A DNA stretch of 64,000 bases from Closterium sp. Naga37s-1 (GCA_947471745.1 CANJKZ010000825.1:558001-622000); one strand, 5' to 3'; shown: positions 10,908-27,823, numbered from the stretch's first letter. Program-made: numbers and translations. The notes: generated by a model from the sequence alone, not told the origin.

Positions 10908-11720
10908 ATGGCACTTCGTCCTTCCTCTATTCCACTGCGTGTTCCTCTACCGTCTCCTCTTCGTCCTGCCGTCCCTGACCCTGAGTCTGACCGCGCACGT
11001 GCAGCCAGTCCCACTATCTCTCGTCTCCTCGCCACTATCGTCACTGACCCTTCTTTTGAGTCCACTGCTGCGTCTGCCCTAGTTGCTGAGCTGGTTGACT
11101 TTGCTGCTGCCTATCGTCTAGACTACGCCACTGCTCTTGTTGCTGAGTCTGAGTCTGCCACTCCTCCGTCTGTCAGGGGTGAGTCTGCTCTTGGCACGAA
11201 CGTCCTTGAGGACAGGCAGGAGGACTTTGAGTGTCTTGCATCTGCTGTACCTCGTTATGATTCCATGCTGCTTGCCCCTGAGGGAGACCCGGATGCACCA
11301 GACATCCCGACCCCGCGCTCTTACGCAGATGCGATTATGGGTCCTTACTCCTCTCAGTGGCAGGCAGCCATGGATGCCGAGATGGCATCTTGGAAGTCCA
11401 CAGGCACCTACGTCGACGCAGTTCCCCCGTCTCGGGCGAACATAGTCGATGGCATGTGGATTTTCATGTTGAAGCGGCCGCCGGGTTCTCTACCTGCCTT
11501 CAAGGCGCGTTACGTTGCTAGAGGCTTCAGTCAGCGACAGGGGGTTGACTACTTCCAAACCTTCTCCCCCACCCCGAAGATGACTACTCTTCGGGTGTTG
11601 CTGCACGTTGCTGCTCAGTGTGACTACGAGTTGCACTCTATGGACTTCAGCACAGCTTTCTTGCAGGGCAGCCTGTTCGAGGAGATCTGGCTGCGCCGCC
11701 CACCTGGCTTCACTGGGCCG
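10908..11720 (+). pseudogene. Copia-1 reverse transcriptase, N-terminal part (RVT_2)
   Basis: A clean 271-codon frame. After a Ser/Pro-rich start come the RVT_2 landmarks WQAAMDAEMASWKSTGTY, FKARYVARGFSQRQGVDYF, SPTPKMTTLRVLL and HSMDFSTAFLQGSLFEEIW. A TAA at 11721-11723 ends it just after RRPPGFTGP, where the family continues toward the YVDD box. Confidence 0.82.
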
Positions 11721-11779
11721 TAAACTGCAGGTACCCAGTGGAGCTTCCGACGGCCAGTCTACTGTCTCTGCTAGGCGCC

Positions 11780-12884
11780 TCGTGAGTGGCAAGACACACT
11801 GAGGACTACACTTGCGGCTCTGGGGTTTACTCCTTCTATTGCTGACCCGTCGCTATTTCTACGCACCGACACGTCGCTGCCGCCGTTCTACATCCTTGTG
11901 TATGTCGACGACCTCGTCTTTGCCACTACTGACACCGAGGCACTGACCCTTGTGAAGTCGGAGCTGCAGAAGAGACACACCTGCACTGACATGGGTGAGC
12001 TGCACAGCTATCTTGGCTTGCAGATCACCCGGGACAGTGCACGGCGCACCATCACACAGACTCAGTCACACATGGTGCACCAGGTCCTTCAGCGCTTCAG
12101 CTTCTAGTTCTCCTGGCCACATCCCACTCCTCTGTCTACCGGCCACTTGCTCTCAGCTTCACCTTCGGACGAGCCCGTAGAGCTGAGTGGTCCGTACCCA
12201 GAGCTTGTGGGTTGCCTCATGTACCTGATGACGTGCACACGACCTGGCCTCGCGTACCCTCTCAGCCTCCTAGCTTGCTACGTGGCTCCCGGTAGGCACC
12301 GAAAAGTGCACTGGGATGCTGCGAAGAGGGTACTACGTTGCTTGTGCAGTACGTCGGGCATGGGGCTCGTGCTTGGAGGACGGGGTCCAGTTGTCCTCAC
12401 TGGTCACGCAGACGCTTCTTGGGTTGACGACTCAGCTACGCAGCGGTCGTCACAGGGTTACACCTTCAGCCTCGGTTCCGGCTCTGTTTCCTGACGGTCT
12501 ACCCGCTCGTCTTCGGTTCTCAGCTCCAGTTGTGAGGCTGAGATCTACGCAGGGGCCATGGCTGCACAGGAGCTACGCTGGCTCACCTACCTGCTGATTG
12601 ACTTAAGATAACAGCCTCGTTCGCCTCCAGTTCTGTACGTCGACAACAAGGCCATGATTGCCTTGTGTCAGGAGCACAGGCTGGAGCACAGAACGAAGCA
12701 CATCGCTCTGCAATACTTCCTTGCTCGAGAGTTGCAGCAGCGTGGTCAGCTTCGTCTTGCGTACGTGGCCACTAGGGCCGACACTGCTGATATATTCACC
12801 AAGGCACTTCCGCCTGGTGATCATCAGCGCTTCTCTACTGTGTTAGGCCTTGTGCCTACTTTGCGTCACTTGCTCACTGCGTGA
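11780..12884 (+). pseudogene. Copia-1 RT C-terminal part and RNase H
   Basis: Resumes with LRTTLAALGFTPSIADPSLF, the catalytic ILVYVDDLVF (near 11895) and LGLQITRD. The RNase H follows: GPVVLTGHADASWVDD, SSCEAEIYAGAMAAQELRW, LYVDNKAMIALCQEH and ADIFTKAL, ending at TGA 12882-12884. In-frame stops fall after RFSF (about 12105), after SLGSGSVS (about 12492) and near 12607. The minus-strand copy at 13801-14940 lacks these stops, which confirms they are lesions. Confidence 0.8.
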
Positions 12885-13115
12885 CTTTGCTTGTACTGTG
12901 ATATACATAAAAAAATATCTTCATGCTTACACTTGCTAGGGTATGATCACTGTATTGTTTGTTCTCTTTTATATAACTCTGCATGTGAACTGGCCTTGTG
13001 GCCCTTTGCTTATGCTCGGACTGTGTGGTGACTTTGTGATCCACCTTGAGTTTGCTTTGCTTTTCTTGACTGGTCTTGTGACCACTTGTTCTCCCCCAAT
13101 TTGCCTATGGGGATG

Positions 13116-13247
13116 TGTTAGAATATTATAGTGCTTACATTTGTGTGGGCTATAGTGGGGTAGCCCATATGGGGTACAACCCAATTAGGGTTAGTACTTG
13201 TACCCAACTCTTTCATAGTTCATTCATTCTCGTTCATTAGTTTGACA
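13116..13247 (+). repeat. Copia-1 3' LTR
   Basis: 132 bp, TGTTAGAATATT to TTAGTTTGACA, preceded by a G-rich polypurine tract (ATGGGGATG). Confidence 0.85.
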
Positions 13248-13410
13248 GTTTGATTGTGCAAAATCAAACCAAACCAAACCTAACCAGAATGCTGGGCCAG
13301 AACCAGATGTCAATTGTAGGTATGGAAGAGGGTGATGCTGCGAGCGAGAGCAGACTGCAGTAGAGCAGAGGCATTCTGATTGATATAGTAGCAGATAGCC
13401 AGGTTATGGC

Positions 13411-13437
13411 GTGGCATGGCATGGCATGGCATGGCAT
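13411..13437. repeat. (ATGGC)n pentanucleotide repeat
   Basis: Five ATGGC units directly abut the next LTR. A related ATGGCATGG patch occurs at 18796-18815 on the other side of the composite. Confidence 0.9.
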
Positions 13438-13571
13438 TGTTGAAACAAAATGAACGAGAATGATTGGATTGAACAGAAAGTTGGGTACAATTACTAACTC
13501 TAATTGGGTTGTACCCCTTATGGGCTACCCCACTATAGCCTACACAATGTAAGCACTAGATAAGTTTGACA
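13438..13571 (-). repeat. Copia LTR, minus orientation
   Basis: 134 bp. On the minus strand it starts TGTCAAACTTAT and ends TTTGTTTCAACA, with the family motifs GGCTATAGTGGGGTAGCCCAT and TACAACCCAATTAG in diverged form. It lies 3' of the minus-strand RNase H, so it is that copy's 3' LTR. Confidence 0.82.
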
Positions 13572-13800
13572 CACCCCGATAGGCAAAGTGGGGAAGAACA
13601 AGTGGTCACAAGACCAGTCAAGAAAAGCAAAGCAAGCTCAGGGTGGATCACAAAGTCACCACACATTCAAAGCACAAGCAAAAGGCCATAAGGCCATTTC
13701 ACATACAGAGTTATATAAAATATAACAACCATTACAGTGATCATACCCTATCAAGTGTAAGCATGCAGGTATATATATATATATCACAGTACAAGCAAAG

Positions 13801-14940
13801 TCACGCAGTGAGCAAGTGAGGCAAAGTAGGCACAAGGCCTAAACCAATACAGAACCGCTGATGATCACCAGACTGAAGGGCCTTAGTGAATATATCAGCA
13901 GTGTTGGCCCGATTGGCCACGTAAGCAAGATGAATCTGACCACGCTGCTGCAACTCTCGAGCAAGGAAGTAACACTGATCGATGTGCTTTGTTCTTTCCT
14001 CCAGTCTGTGCTCTTGACACAAGGCAATCATGGCCTTGTTGTCTACGTACAGAACTGGAAAAGAACGAGGCCGCTCTCCCAATTCGGTCAGCAGGTAGGT
14101 GAGCCCGCGTAACTCCTGTGCAGCCTTGGCCCCTGCGTAGATCTCAGCCTCACAATTGGAACTGAGAACAGAAGACGAGTGGGTAGACCGCCAAGAAAAA
14201 TAGCCGGAGCCAAGGCTGAAAGTGTAACCCTGTGACGACCGCTGCGTAGCAAAGTCGTCAACCCATGAAGCGTCTGCGTGTCCAGTGAGGACAACTGGAC
14301 CCTGTCCTCCAAGCACGAGCCCCATGCCCAATGTATTGCACAAGTAGCGCAACACCCTCTTAGCGGCCTCCCAGTGCTCTGGTCGGTGTCTCCCGAGCGC
14401 AACGTAGCGTGCCAGGATGCCAAGAGGGTAGGCAAGGTCAGGTCGAGTGCAGGTCATCAGGTACATGAGGCAGCCCACAAGCTCTGGATACAGGCCACTC
14501 GGCTCTACGGATTCGTCCGAAGGTGGAGCTGAGAGCGAGTGACCGGTAGGCAGAGGATTGGACTGTGGGGAGGAGTACCGGAAGCCGAAGCGCTGAAGGA
14601 CCTGGTGCACCATCTGTGACTGAGTCTGTGTGATGGTGCGCCGTGCTCTGTCCCGGGTGATCTGCAAGCCAAGATAGTTGCGCAGCTCACCCAGGTGAGT
14701 GCAGGTGTGTCTCTTCTGCAGCTCCGACTTCACAAGGGCCAGTGCCTCAGTGTCAGCAGTGGCAAAGACCAAGTCGTTGACGTACACGAGGACGTAGAAT
14801 GGCGGCAACGAAGTGTCAGTGCGTAGAAACAGCGACGGGTCAGCATTCAAAGGAGCAAACCCAAGAGCCGCAAGTGTCGTCCTCAGTGTGTCAGCAGTAC
14901 GACCCAGTGAAGCCAGGTGGGCGGTGCAGCCAGATCTCCT
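13801..14940 (-). pseudogene. Copia RT (C-terminal part) and RNase H, intact frame but YVND
   Basis: An uninterrupted 349-codon frame runs 14850-13801; homology extends upstream to about 14940 (EIWLHRPPGFTG) in a shifted frame. The RT box reads VLVYVNDLVF (codon at about 14776-14778) instead of YVDD, so a catalytic Asp is replaced by Asn and the polymerase should be inactive. RNase H motifs are complete: TGHADASWVDD, SSNCEAEIYAGAKAAQELR, LYVDNKAMIALC, ANTADIFTKAL. The N-terminal RT, integrase and gag are absent because the copy is cut at the head-to-head junction. It is the best-preserved RNase H in the window. Confidence 0.85.
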
Positions 14941-15016
14941 CTAGTGCTCTAGTGCTCGCGCGCCGCCCTGCCTGCGGGCCGCCCTGCTAGCCGCGCGCCA
15001 CCTTGCTTTGCAGGCT

Positions 15017-16350
15017 ATGGCTTCTCTCAGTGTACTCACGTTTGATCATGAGGGCCGTCCGATCCAGTTCGATACGTGGCTCGACAACTTACAGCTGTAC
15101 CTACTGAGCGATTCTAGAGACATCGTTTCGTTGTTTGACCACACGTCTAGAGCCTCTCTCGCCCCTGCCGCCACACCTGACAGTGGGACTCGCTCACTGT
15201 GGCTTACCCGTGACGCTGCTGCTTGCTTAGTCGTTCGCAACCACCTGCCGTTAGCCGAACACACTCACTTTGGCCAGCACAAGACTGCTAAGGCCTTGTA
15301 CGACGCTGTAGTCGCTCGTTACTCTTCCCCTTCCACTGCTGCTCTCGGCCGCCTTCTACTGCCCTACCTATTTCCTGAGCTGTTAGCCTTTGCCACACTC
15401 GAGGACCTCGTTACCCACCTTCGCACTAGCGACGCTCGCTACCGCTCTGCCCTCCCAACCGAGTTCCTAGACAGGAACCCCCCCCCTCCCCCCCTCGATG
15501 TACATCACTCTCTACTTCATGATCACCCGCCTGCGTGACTCTCTTCGCGCAGTCAGGGACCACTTTCTCGCTCTTGACCCCACCGACCTCACTGTCGACC
15601 TGCTCGAGAAGCACCTCCTTGCTGCTGAGACTAGCGTAGTCGCCGTAGGTGCTGCTCGTGGCACTCCTTGCACACCCTTCTTTGAGGGGTGTTCCCCCTC
15701 CCCCCTTGCCCCACCTACACTTCTGCTGCTGCTGTTGACATCCTTGGTGTTGAGGATGTCGGGACTGCTTCTGCTCTTAGTGGGAAGCGCCGCAGCAGCA
15801 AGGGCAAGGGTGGCAAGGGTAGTAGCGGTGGCAGCGGGGGTGGTGGTGATGGAGGCAGTGGAGGCGGTGGAGGTGGCGGAGGTGGTGGCAGCGGTGGGAG
15901 TGGTGGCGGGAGTGGGGGCTTTGGTGGCGGCGGTGGTGGCAGCGGTGGGGGTGGCGGTGGTGACGGCAGTGGGAGTGGTGGCGGCGGCAGTGGTGGCGGT
16001 CGGGGTGGAGTTGTTAAGAGGGGAGGTTCTGGCGGTGGCCAGAGGCAGCAGCAGCAGCGTCGGAGCGAGACCCCTTCTCCCCAGCAGCTTCGTGGGTGGT
16101 TTGCTCAGCGTGGGGCGCCTGGGGGTAGTGTTCACTACCCGTATGTCATTCGCACGGTGACCGTGCTAGTCAGACATTCGGGAAGTTTCACTCTCAGCAC
16201 CGCTGCTTCTCCCGCCTTGACGATGCTTGGCGCGCAGAGTTTGGCGACGAGGCTGAGCGCTCCCGCTGGTCAGAGCTGCTTAGGTCTGGAGTTGATATCT
16301 TAGCTCTTGACTATGATGTTATCCTTGCTGCCATGTATGCCTTGTCTGTT
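15017..16350 (+). pseudogene. Copia-2 gag
   Basis: Starts MASLSVLTFDHEGRPIQFDT and stays open for 174 codons through HTHFGQHKTAKALYDAVVAR and FPELLAFATLEDLVTHLR, i.e. further than Copia-1. A C-tract near 15478-15496 then shifts the frame. Homology continues with RDHFLALDPTDLTVDLLEKH, a Gly/Ser-rich tail (15800-16020, GGTGGC repeats) and SPQQLRGWFAQRGAPGG. The final conserved block (SRLDDAWRAEFGDEAERS, about 16208-16261) is out of frame again. No 5' LTR or PBS precedes it. About 75 bp of leader joins the inverted fragment at 14941. Confidence 0.75.
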
Positions 16351-16364
16351 AGTGCTGAGGGTGA

Positions 16365-16661
16365 TTGTTACCTGTGTGTGCCGTCGAACCAGGTATAGAG
16401 GCTGCTGTTCTAGGTGCTAGTGAGTCTTCTCTCCCTGGTACTGCGCTTGCTGAGGCCTTGCACACCTTTACACTTGACTCAAGTGCTTCCCGCTGTTTCT
16501 TTCGCGACAGCACCACCCTCAATCCACTCCCTGCACCTGTTCCGGTCCGACTGGCTGACCCCTCAGGGGGCCCAATTCCTCCACTGTTCTCCCGTGTCCG
16601 GCGGTTCCATCCGGCTCACTGTCAGGTCTTCACCTCCTCTCGTTCACTACAAACTTGGTGA
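16365..16661 (+). pseudogene. Copia-2 protease segment with DSS active site
   Basis: Contains TFTLDSSASRCFFRDSTTL. The canonical DSGAS is changed to DSSAS at 16476-16490, replacing the Gly next to the catalytic loop. The frame closes near 16661 and the rest of the protease is in other frames. Confidence 0.65.
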
Positions 16662-16839
16662 GTACCGCTGCCTCCAGGATGCGATGGTCACTACCACCAC
16701 TCCTGGGGGTCAGCGTGTGTCGATCTGCACGTGTACACGGACGGGCCGTCACCTGGCCACGTTCACCCGTCGGCCTGGTTCGAGTCTGTACACACTCACT
16801 ACCGAGCCTCTTCAGGTAGCTGCGGCTGCTCAGGTGTCC

Positions 16840-17895
16840 GCGTCAGGTCCGGTAGCAGCCCCCTGCTCGTGTCGCCTCCTATTGCACCACACTCTCCTGT
16901 GGCACCACCGCCTTGGTCACCCCTCCCTGCCACGCCTTCGTGGCATGCACTCCCGCCTCCTTGTTTCTGGTCTTCCCGGGTCTCTGCCTCCCCTCCCGCC
17001 CTCGCCTGCCCCGCCCTTCCTTCCTTGCGTCGAGGGGCGGCAGCGTGCCGCTCCTCACTCCTCCTCGTTTCCCCCGACGACTGCTCCCCTACAGACTCTC
17101 CACATGGACGTGTGGGGCCCAGCCCGCGTTTGTGGACAGGTTCGCGAGCGCTACTTTCTGCTGGTTGTTGACGACTACACGCGTTACACCATGGTCTTCC
17201 CCTTGCGCAGCAAGGGTGAGGTCCCCGATGTCTTGATCCCTTGGATCCGCGCAGTCCGTCTCCAGCTCCGCGAGCGGTTCCGCGAGGACCTTCCTGTCCT
17301 GCGTCTGCACTCTGACCGAGGTGGTGAGTTCTCCTCCGAACTCTTGCGGGACTTTTGTCGTGGGGAGGGCATCCTCCAGTCGTTCACCTTTCCAGCCTCC
17401 CCGCTGCAAAATGGGGTTGCTGAGTGCCGCATTGGCTTAGTCATGGATGTGGCTCATACCTCCATGATCCATGCGGCTGCTCCCCATTTTCTGTGGCCAT
17501 TTGCGGTCCGGTACGCTGCGCATCAGCTCAACCTTTGGCCATTTGTCTCCTTGACGGAGACCTCGCCTACACTGCGTTGGACGAGGAAGGTTGGCGATGC
17601 GTCGGTGTTCCGGGTCCGGGGTTCTCGTGCCTTTCTCCACGATACTTCCGCGGACAAGCTCTCCTCCCGCGATATTCCCTGCGTCTTCCTTGGCTTTCCC
17701 CCTGACGCGCCTGGCTATAAGTTTTACCACCCCACCTCGCGCCGTGTCCTCCCCTCTTTGGATGTCACGTTTGACGAGTCGGTTCCCTTTTACCGTCTCT
17801 TCCCCTACCGCACTGCCCCTCCCCCCCCCCCCGCCGCTCTTCCTTGCTCCAGGTCCCCCTCCTGTAGACCCCTTGAGACCTCCTACTCCCTAAGG
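16840..17895 (+). pseudogene. Copia-2 integrase, complete DDE core
   Basis: Lies in one open frame (16414-17964). The HHCC finger (TLLWHHRLGHPSLPRLRG and FLPCVEG) precedes the core, with TLHMDVWGPARVCG, VLRLHSDRGGEFSSELL and LQNGVAECRIGLVMD supplying D, D and E. The C-terminal domain is intact (DKLSSRDIPCVFLGFPPDAP, FYHPTSRRVLPSLDVTFDES) up to a C-tract at 17821-17831, where the frame slips before the spacer repeats. It is the only integrase in the window without a stop. The element as a whole is defective because its RT is deleted. Confidence 0.83.
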
Positions 17896-17934
17896 TGTGT
17901 CTCAGGTAGACCCATTCCCCGGGACTGTGCCTGT

Positions 17935-18105
17935 CGAGGTCGCAGTAGACTCAGGTGTTGCTAGAGGTGCTGCGTCTAGGGATGCTGTGTCTGGGGGTGC
18001 TGAGCCTGCGAGTGCGGAGCCTGGGGGTGCTGAGCCTGAGGGTGCGGAGCCTGTGGGTGCTGAGTCTGATGGTGCGGAGTCTGGGGGTGCTGAGCCTACC
18101 TGTTG
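17935..18105 (+). repeat. Copia-2 interdomain pentapeptide repeats, truncated
   Basis: 15-bp units encoding GGAEP-like pentapeptides. The tract stops at 18105, where a deletion joins it to the end of RNase H. Confidence 0.75.
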
Positions 18106-18390
18106 ACCGTCTTGGGAGAGCGGCCTCGTTTTTCTCCATTTCTGTATGTAGACAATAAGGCCATGATTGCCTTGTGTCAGGAGCACTGACTGGAGCACAG
18201 AACGAAGCACATCGTTCTTCGTTACTTCCTTTCTCGAGAGTTGCAACAGCGTTGTCAGCTTCGTCTTGCTTACGTGGCCACTCGGGCCAACACTGCTGAT
18301 ATATTCACCAAGGCACTACAGTCTGGTGACCATCACCGTTTCTGTACTGTTTTAGGCCTTGTGCCTACTTTGCCTCGTTCACTGCGTGAC
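18106..18390 (+). pseudogene. Copia-2 RNase H tail after deletion of RT
   Basis: Directly after the spacer, homology resumes near the C-terminal RNase H: FLYVDNKAMIALCQEH, stop, then KHIVLRYFLSRELQQRCQLR and ATRANTADIFTKALQSGDHH. Compared with Copia-1, everything from the second spacer half through RT and the first two thirds of RNase H is missing. A TGA at about 18187 interrupts the remnant. Confidence 0.75.
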
Positions 18391-18616
18391 TTTGCTTGTA
18401 CTGTGATCTATATATAGACCTGCATGCTTACACTTGCTAGGGTGTGATCACTGTACTATTTGTTCTTTTTTATTTAACTCTGCATGTGAACTGGCCTTGT
18501 GACCATTTGCTTGTGCTCAGAATGTGTGGTGACTTCGTGATCCACCCTGAGCTTGCTTTGCTTTTCTTGACTGGTCTTGTGACCACTTGTTCTCCCCCAC
18601 TTTGCCTATGGGGGTG

Positions 18617-18747
18617 TGTCAAAATGTTCTAGTGCTTTCATTGTGTAGGCTGTAGTGGGGTAGCCCATAAGGGATACAACCCAATTAGGGTTAGTACTTG
18701 TACCAACTTTCTGCTCAATGCATTCATTCTCGTTCAATATTCTGACA
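18617..18747 (+). repeat. Copia-2 3' LTR
   Basis: 131 bp, TGTCAAAATGTTCTAG to CAATATTCTGACA, preceded by TATGGGGGTG as polypurine tract. Confidence 0.85.
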
Positions 18748-19019
18748 GGTATTGCATGTCATTGCATGATAGGGCACTGTATAGCACGGTACACCATGGC
18801 ATGGCATGGTATGGCAGCCATGCCATTGTGATGCGACTCAATCAGGTGACATTAGGTACCATCTTGGCATAAACGCAATACGGGGAACAATGAAGGGGGG
18901 TGAGGGAGGAGGGCATGTGAAGGAACCGCACTTATTATTACACGCAAATGCCATTACACACCCAAGTGCAACTGTACTAGTAGTGAGTAACTCAAGAGGC
19001 AAGGCCAGGCATTATCCAC
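18748..19019. other. Spacer between copia composite and esterase-like gene
   Basis: No gene seen. Contains an ATGGCATGG patch near 18796-18815 that resembles the left flank of the composite at 13411-13437. Confidence 0.5.
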
Positions 19020-19174
19020 AGTTGCACAGACTATTAGCGATAATAATCAATGCTACAACCTGTGCACTGTATCGAGTCCCGTCTTGTGAAACCATCAGCT
19101 CAGGTCTGTCCTCTGTGCGGTGGTACGGTGAAAGACCGCCACCACGTGGCCAGATATCATCGACGGTGGCACAA

Positions 19175-19208
19175 GAGGCGATTTTTGAGTCGACTCAAAA
19201 ATCGCCTC
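19175..19208. repeat. 34-bp perfect palindrome, core TTTTTGAG-TCGA-CTCAAAAA
   Basis: Seventeen-base arms match completely. The outer bases GAGGCGA are specific to this site. It separates two direct copies of an AAGACCGCCACCACGTGG unit. Confidence 0.95.
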
Positions 19209-19273
19209 ATCAAAGACCGCCACCACGTGGCCAGATATCATCGACGGTTACGCAAGAGATTAGCGATAATCTA

Positions 19274-19293
19274 GTTTTGAGACGTCTCAAAAC
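19274..19293. repeat. 20-bp perfect palindrome, core GTTTTGAG-ACGT-CTCAAAAC
   Basis: Ten-base arms match completely. Lies between two copies of the exon 7 end. Confidence 0.95.
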
Positions 19294-19339
19294 CACGTGG
19301 CCATATATTATCGACGGTTGCATAAGAGATTGGCCATCC

Positions 19340-19361
19340 TGGAAGTCCACAGGCACCTACG
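19340..19361. repeat. 22-bp fragment of copia RT among exon 7 copies
   Basis: These 22 bases are identical to Copia-1 11391-11412 (the part encoding WKSTGTY); the base match is imperfect on both sides. It sits between the true exon 7 end and the next partial copy, like filler DNA. Confidence 0.75.
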
Positions 19362-19373
19362 CGGTTCCAGATA

Positions 19374-26228
<6,855 letters not shown>

Positions 26229-27511
26229 GTCTGCTGCTATCGTTGGAGACCTGGGATTTCAGTGTGGACAAATTAGGGTTTCGTGTCGCGCTACCCGAGC
26301 ATTTGACGACGCTATGTGCGGTATCTATTCCTGGCAGAGAGTCGCGACTCGCAATTGACGGTCCAGGAGCGGAAGGCGCGGGAGATCCTCCGCGGAGAGT
26401 GGAATCCGTCGACGGGCGGATAAATACATCACAGCATGGGCGTGCTCGTAATTCCTGGTCCTAACGAAAGAGATTCTTACGATGCAAAGGATTCTAAATG
26501 CCTGTCCTAAGGAGTAGTAGGTGGGTGTCTTCTGGCCTTTGGGCAGCAAGCAGAGCAGGGGGTGAGCTTGATTGGTGGATGGTGCTGAGGTGCCTGCATT
26601 CTATACATTGAGGTATTATTCACGGTGGTCTGTGTTGTAACTAGTTATATTACGTTTCAGGGTGATGGTGAGTGGTCTATTATCAAGACTTCACTTTCAC
26701 TGAACCATCTGAACCGCGGAGGGCCAACATTTTCAGGTTTATCCTCGTTATAGGAATACTCAACCTGAACCTCCAATGAAGCGGGATCCGATTGAGTACT
26801 TCTCACGATTACCGTGGTTCACGAAAGTGCGAGCTTTGTTACCAGAGTTCCAAAGGTCGCTTGCGACTTTCCTGGCGTGGCACCTGGTTCAAGAAAGTTG
26901 CGTGCGGGGCGGGGCACGGCGAAACAATCCAGTTACCAAGCGCAATTTCGTCGAAACAGGATTTCATTTCCAACCTGTCGGGCATGCAGCATGGGCCAGC
27001 GTAGGGAGCTCCCTGAAAGTAAAATGGGTGGTTGTAAATAGATTCTAAATTAGCTTCTATCTAAATAGCAAGTAGGCCTGCTTAGAATGCTGGGAGGTTT
27101 CTGGCAGGTGACGGACATCATCATCCCGGCTCGCCAGCGCTGTGAGGACTGCTTATCCAGTAGCATGCCGTCGACCTTGCTGCACGCGTCGTCGCCTGCT
27201 TGATTCCCGTCCTGCCAGGACATCTTTTAAGAGACAGCAGAGGCAGTGTGTCCGTGCAGCTCTTGCAATAACGCTCTCAGCTGCAAATGAAGGTCTAAGA
27301 TTTCCGTGCGCTGCGGAGCGCAACTTACCCAGGCTACACGGCTGCCAGGTACCAATCACAGCGCGTCAGCCGGACATGCAGCCGCCTTTGTAGGATAGAA
27401 GATTGCCGGGCTATAAGAACCTTAGTTTCCTGAGTCGCTAAGGTTCTTAATTAGGATTTGTTCGCCGAATTAGAGTTCCTGAGCTGTCACTCCAAGTTTC
27501 CAGACCACTTA
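26229..27511. other. Divergent intergenic region
   Basis: Separates the 5' ends of two divergently transcribed genes. No conserved gene is recognisable. A 12-bp-arm inverted repeat (TAAGAACCTTAG at 27414-27425, CTAAGGTTCTTA at 27438-27449) with a 12-nt loop lies close to the TTAA element. Both genes' promoters must lie here or in the element that follows. Confidence 0.5.
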
Positions 27512-27823
27512 TTAAAGCTCAAGGCCCAAATTGCACAAGACTAGTAATCTTGTGCAAGGTTGGGTGCTGGGGGTGGGGTTGGTGAACGCGAAGTCCTGGG
27601 GGCACCGTGTGTTTGGGGACCGAGAGTCCCAAATTGCAGAGTTGAGAAACTTGCACTGGAACCAATCAAATTCCTTTTAAACCTGCTGCAACCAATCAGA
27701 TCGCTTCTAAACTTTCAGTAACCAATCAGATTGCATCACACGAAGAGACAGCACAAAAAACGCGAAGTGTGCAAGAATATAATCTTGCCCTGCGCGCTTC
27801 GCAATTTGGGCCGTGAGCTTTAA
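27512..27823. mobile_element. TTAA-bounded inverted-repeat element just upstream of the BTB gene
   Basis: Termini TTAAAGCTCAAGGCCCAAAT (27512 on) and, inverted, TTAAAGCTCACGGCCCAAAT (ending 27823) match over 23 bp with one mismatch. TTAA is present at both ends, as for piggyBac-type insertion, although TTAA is itself palindromic so this is suggestive only. The interior has no ORF. Its 3' end is 36 bp from the BTB gene's ATG, so the element may supply promoter or 5' UTR sequence. Confidence 0.65.
27662..27728 (+). promoter_or_regulatory. Three CCAATCA boxes at exact 30-bp spacing
   Basis: CCAATCA occurs at 27662, 27692 and 27722 within a degenerate 30-bp tandem repeat (AACCAATCARAT...CTTTTAAAC). 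CCAAT is the NF-Y binding core. They lie about 130-200 bp upstream of the BTB ATG, a fitting promoter position, inside the TTAA element. Function is inferred. Confidence 0.6.

Larger units (their letters stand above)
3585..13247 (+). mobile_element. Copia-1: decayed Ty1-copia retrotransposon with nested insertions
   Basis: Boundaries come from two related LTRs of about 132 bp starting TGTYA and ending TTTGACA, at 3585-4577 (interrupted) and 13116-13247. A primer-binding site directly follows the 5' LTR and a G-rich tract precedes the 3' LTR. Flanking 5-mers are GTTCG on the left and GTTTG on the right, consistent with a 5-bp target duplication carrying one mutation. Internal order is gag, protease, integrase, RT, RNase H, which is the copia order. 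Frameshifts and stops affect every domain, so it cannot move on its own. Removing the solo LTR (856 bp) and the nested element (1,794 bp) leaves about 7.0 kb. Confidence 0.88.
13438..18747. mobile_element. Head-to-head composite of two defective copia fragments
   Basis: The left end is a minus-oriented LTR followed inward by RNase H and RT in minus orientation (to 14940). At about 14941 the sequence switches to the leader and gag of a plus-oriented copia that runs to a plus-oriented LTR at 18617-18747. The outer LTRs are thus inverted, not direct. The outer flanks are GGCAT (13433-13437) and GGTAT (18748-18752), which match at four of five bases, as a single integration with an altered TSD would. 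The two halves are close relatives of each other and of Copia-1. Confidence 0.65.
19020..19373 (-). repeat. Partial copies of the end of esterase-like exon 7, separated by palindromes
   Basis: Just past the stop codon lie at least four degraded copies of the exon end (IANLLCNRR followed by the stop and GATATCTGGCCACGTGG), near 19310-19335, 19235-19262, 19145-19170 and 19020-19130. The last reads TEDRPELMVSQDGTRYSAQ, so it covers about 30 codons. Perfect palindromes sit between copies at 19274-19293 and 19175-19208. Confidence 0.8.

Noticed and set aside
26776-27048. Possible small gene (90 codons) in the divergent intergenic region
   Set aside because: Three overlapping frames are open here, no known domain or splice context is visible, and composition does not favour one frame.
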